A stretch of 7,054 bases of DNA from Bradyrhizobium sp. (GTDB lineage Bacteria > Pseudomonadota > Alphaproteobacteria > Rhizobiales > Xanthobacteraceae). The notes under the pieces are model-generated. The model made no database searches. It was given only the letters and a program-made list of their open reading frames with translations, and was not told the origin of the DNA. Position numbers and translations under genes: made by a program. This document shows positions 5,414-7,054 of the stretch, in pieces (positions within the stretch are counted from its first letter, which is position 1; every line of letters begins with the position of its first letter). The stretch lies in contig JACDAG010000637.1 in the NCBI GenBank assembly GCA_013695565.1, forward strand, positions 1-7,054, given 5' to 3'.

Positions 5414-6652
5414 ATGAAGATTCGCCCTGAGATTTTGGATCACTGGCCGGAAGTGAGCGCGCACTTTCCGGCGGGTTTTGACCTGGAGGCCACGGCGCGA
5501 TCGCGCGGGGCCTTCGCGCGGACGCAGAAGATCAAGAACGCCGAGACGCTGTTGCGGCTTGCGCTTGCATATGGAGGCCTCGGCATGTCGCTTCGCGAGA
5601 CCTGTGCTTGGGCTGAGGCCGGCGAGATCGCCAGCTTGTCCGGTCCATCGCTGCTTGATCGACTGTGCAAAGCGGCGCCCTGGCTCGGCGATATCGTGGC
5701 TGAACTGATTGCCGAACAGACAAGAGTGCCAGCGGGGCGCTGGGCCGGATATCGCTTGCGTGCGCTGGATGGCACGTCGATCTGCGAGCCAGGAGCTGAC
5801 CGTACGACGTGGCGCTTGCATGTCGGCTACGATCTGGCAGCCGGTCAAGTCGATCAGCTTGAATTGACCGACGTGCATGGAGCCGAGAACCTTCAGCGCC
5901 TCAGCTACCGGCCGGGAGATATCGTGCTGGCTGATCGCTACTATGCCAGACCGCGCGATCTGCGGCCGGTGATCGATGCCGGCGCGGACTTCATCGTGCG
6001 GACCGGCTGGAACTCGTTGCGCCTGTTGCAGGCGAACGGCGAGCCTTTTGATCTTTTTGCAGCACTTGCCGCTCAGATCGAGCAGGAAAGCGAGGTGCAG
6101 GTTCGCATCCACGAAGGCGTGACCGAGTCTCCGCCAACAGAGCCGCTGATCCTGCGCCTCGTTATCCGACGCAAGGATCCGGAACATGCGCAGGCCGAGC
6201 AGAAACGTCTGCTCAAGGAGGCCAAGAAGCGCGGCAAGCAAGTGGACCCGCGCAGTCTCGAGGCGGCGAAGTATATTCTTCTCCTGACCTCGCTGCCGCC
6301 TGCCGTCTTCCCACCAGCCGACATCCTCGCCCTCTATCGCTTTCGCTGGCAGATTGAGCTGGCCTTCAAAAGGTTCAAGAGTTTGGCAGGCCTCGACACG
6401 CTGCCGGCCAAGAAGCCCGAACTCGCGCGAGCATGGATCTACGCCAGGCTGATCGTCGCCATCATCGCCGAACAAATTGCCGGGCAAGTCCCGGACTCTT
6501 CCCCCTCTGGACCAGACAACGCCACCGGCCAGCCCTTCGCGCTGGCGTCTCGTGAAGATAGCCTTAGCTTCCATTTGCGCCGCCATTCGTGGGCCACTCC
6601 AGTGGCAGACCGTCCGCAACCTCTTCAGCCGAATCCGCCGTCATCTCTGTGA
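5414..6652 (+). CDS. IS4-family DDE transposase, probably frameshifted near the C-terminus
   Basis: The 412-residue frame carries the catalytic triad of IS4-family transposases: Asp119 in RALDGTS, Asp174 in VLADRYY, and Glu315 in the YREK signature. That signature fits exactly as Tyr308-X2-Arg311-X3-Glu315-X6-Lys322 in YRFRWQIELAFKRFK. A long insertion rich in charged residues lies between Asp174 and Glu315, as usual in the family. The enzyme cuts and joins the IS ends by DDE chemistry with metal ions. After residue 363 the sequence becomes proline-rich and family-atypical, whereas another frame continues with a plausible basic C-terminus up to the right IS end. A single extra C in the run at 6501-6505 would explain this. 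The corrected protein would have 430 residues. The catalytic core is untouched, so activity is uncertain rather than excluded. The Shine-Dalgarno before the ATG is weak. Confidence 0.88.
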   Translation: MKIRPEILDHWPEVSAHFPAGFDLEATARSRGAFARTQKIKNAETLLRLALAYGGLGMSLRETCAWAEAGEIASLSGPSLLDRLCKAAPWLGDIVAELIAEQTRVPAGRWAGYRLRALDGTSICEPGADRTTWRLHVGYDLAAGQVDQLELTDVHGAENLQRLSYRPGDIVLADRYYARPRDLRPVIDAGADFIVRTGWNSLRLLQANGEPFDLFAALAAQIEQESEVQVRIHEGVTESPPTEPLILRLVIRRKDPEHAQAEQKRLLKEAKKRGKQVDPRSLEAAKYILLLTSLPPAVFPPADILALYRFRWQIELAFKRFKSLAGLDTLPAKKPELARAWIYARLIVAIIAEQIAGQVPDSSPSGPDNATGQPFALASREDSLSFHLRRHSWATPVADRPQPLQPNPPSSL

Positions 6653-6707
6653 GCCACCGCGAAGGCGCCGAAAACAATGCGACTTCCTCAACGCGCGACT
6701 AACCTAA
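6504..6707 (+). pseudogene. Displaced C-terminal coding part of the IS transposase
   Basis: In the frame one base ahead of the main transposase frame, this stretch reads on as PLDQTTPPASPSRWRLVKIA, then LASICAAIRGPLQWQTV, a basic RRHLCEPPRRRRK segment, and a TAA at 6705-6707 inside the right terminal repeat. This resembles the usual end of IS4-family transposases in this group (from memory), including the habit of stopping within the inverted repeat. Joining it to residue 363 of the main frame gives 430 residues. The shift falls in or near a run of five C (6501-6505), so a one-base insertion, a sequencing error or, less likely, +1 recoding are the possible causes. Confidence 0.65.
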
Positions 6708-6715
6708 CGCCTATG
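6699..6715 (-). repeat. Right terminal inverted repeat of the IS
   Basis: Read inward on the minus strand it is CATAGGCGTTAGGTTAG, matching the left end with one base missing. The stop of the frame-corrected transposase lies within it (6705-6707). Confidence 0.88.
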
Positions 6716-6772
6716 AGGGTTGGGGTGAGGGGCTCTCTCCACGAGTCCACTCGCTGAGAGTCCCCCTCACCC
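6716..6772. repeat. Right part of the IS-split repeat, beginning with the target duplication
   Basis: It starts with agggttggggt (6716-6726), the second copy of the 11-bp duplication. The string gggtgagggg (6723-6732) pairs with ccccctcaccc (6762-6772), with ctctc and gagag extending the stem. The same gggtgaggggg/ccccctcaccc pair recurs at 6891-6901 and 6931-6941, showing that the IS landed in one copy of a local repeat family. Confidence 0.75.
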
Positions 6773-6786
6773 GACGCTACGCGATA

Positions 6787-6805
6787 GCCGAAGCTTCGCT
6801 TCGGC
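6787..6805. repeat. Short perfect hairpin
   Basis: Gccgaag (6787-6793) and cttcggc (6799-6805) form a perfect 7-bp stem with a 5-nt loop. It lies between the two larger palindromes and is probably a remnant of the same repeat family, since cgaag/cttcg strings also occur in 6841-6967. No T-run follows within a few bases, so it is not called a terminator. Confidence 0.5.
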
Positions 6806-6840
6806 GTTCTTTCTGAGGACGGCCGCTGTAGGTGGCCTAT

Positions 6841-6967
6841 CTCGCCCCGCTTGCGGGGAGAGGTCGAAGCCGCAGCGAAGCGAAGGCTTCGGGTGAGGGG
6901 GACTCTCGACGAGTTCGATACGCGGAGGGTCCCCCTCACCCGCCGCTTCGCGTCGACCTCTCCCCGC
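6841..6967. repeat. Large nested palindromic repeat
   Basis: The outer arms gcggggagaggtcga (6853-6867) and tcgacctctccccgc (6953-6967) pair perfectly over 15 bp. The inner arms gggtgaggggg (6891-6901) and ccccctcaccc (6931-6941) pair perfectly over 11 bp. A local ccccgc-tt-gcgggg hairpin sits at 6845-6858. The left part matches the repeat split by the IS (5324-5348). Short frames open through this stretch on both strands, but their products are arginine/proline/serine-rich readings of the repeat, so no gene is called. Confidence 0.8.
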
Positions 6968-7026
6968 AAGCGCAGGGCTGTCCCGGGAAAAAATTCGCGA
7001 GTCGCAACAAACACTTGGGGCACAGT
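6968..7026. other. Intergenic stretch with no recognised feature
   Basis: No coding sequence, RNA gene or known site is recognised here. It includes cccggg followed by a run of six A (6982-6993). The wider span from the IS end to the window edge (339 bp) carries no gene, only the repeats and hairpins listed separately. Confidence 0.5.
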
Positions 7027-7054
7027 AGCTTCTTGTCGATAAATACAAGAAGCT
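7027..7054. repeat. Perfect 10-bp-stem hairpin at the window edge
   Basis: Agcttcttgt (7027-7036) and acaagaagct (7045-7054) are perfect reverse complements around the 8-nt loop cgataaat. The second arm ends at the last base of the window, so the stem may continue beyond it. Its lower GC content differs from the neighbouring repeats. It could be a terminator of a gene to the right, a regulator half-site pair, or the end of another element; the window cannot decide. Confidence 0.6.

Larger units (their letters stand above)
5357..6715 (+). mobile_element. IS4-family insertion sequence, complete ends, 1359 bp
   Basis: Both ends can be read exactly. The left terminal repeat is CATAGGCGTTAGGTTTAG (5357-5374); the right, read inward, is CATAGGCGTTAGGTTAG (6715-6699): 15 identical terminal bases, then one missing T. 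An 11-bp direct repeat, agggttggggt, flanks it (5346-5356 and 6716-6726), which fits the 9-13 bp duplications of IS4-family elements. It encodes one DDE transposase with the YREK signature. If a further T/A base is assigned to the inverted repeat, the duplication becomes 9 bp; that ambiguity is inherent. Intact ends and a perfect duplication suggest a fairly recent insertion, although the transposase appears frameshifted. Confidence 0.92.

Noticed and set aside
5132..6619. A 495-codon open frame on the minus strand opposite the transposase and running into paaX.
   Set aside because: It spans the IS boundary, is antisense to a frame with a clear DDE/YREK core, and overlaps the paaX start region out of frame. 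It is a high-GC shadow frame.
6688..7048. Short open frames on both strands to the right of the IS.
   Set aside because: They read through inverted repeats, give R/P/S-rich products without domain features, and lack ribosome binding sites.
1..7054. CRISPR array, tRNA or rRNA gene.
   Set aside because: No regularly spaced direct repeats and no tRNA or rRNA sequence was recognised; all repeats seen are palindromic intergenic elements or IS ends.

Overview
The window holds most of a phenylacetic acid (paa) catabolic cluster, all on the minus strand. In transcription order it reads paaX, paaA, paaB, paaC, paaD, paaE, paaI, with paaI cut off by the left edge. On the right lies a plus-strand IS4-family insertion sequence, followed by gene-free repeat DNA. 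High GC content, GC-rich codon use and the dispersed palindromic repeats (the 'cattgcgagg...gaagcaatcca' type and the 'attccggg' type) point to an alphaproteobacterium, most likely of the Bradyrhizobium/Rhodopseudomonas/Afipia group. That placement comes from recognising the repeat style, not from a search.

Layout. Positions 1-314 are the N-terminal 104 codons of PaaI thioesterase, starting at GTG. Positions 332-411 are a twin-hairpin REP-like repeat. Positions 414-1493 are PaaE reductase. Positions 1518-1605 are a long palindromic repeat. PaaD (1622-2125) overlaps PaaC (2119-2895) by 7 nt. A second copy of the long palindrome is at 2925-3013. PaaB is 3023-3310 and PaaA 3326-4321. A very AT-rich 74-bp gap with a dyad separates paaA from the repressor gene paaX (4396-5265). 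An IS of 1359 bp occupies 5357-6715, with near-perfect terminal inverted repeats and an 11-bp target duplication. Positions 6716-7054 contain no gene, only inverted repeats and a perfect hairpin at the window edge.

How the genes work together. PaaA, PaaB, PaaC and PaaE form the diiron monooxygenase that epoxidises the ring of phenylacetyl-CoA. PaaD is thought to help mature its metal centres. PaaI removes CoA from dead-end aryl-CoA esters. PaaX represses the pathway until phenylacetyl-CoA accumulates. The ligase (PaaK) and the later ring-opening and beta-oxidation genes are not in the window.

No undescribed system is evident. The points worth a second look are the palindromic repeats inside the operon (between paaB/paaC and paaD/paaE), the exactly delimited IS that landed in another repeat 91 bp upstream of paaX, the probable one-base frameshift near the transposase C-terminus, the AT-rich dyad before paaA, and the 10-bp-stem hairpin at the right edge.
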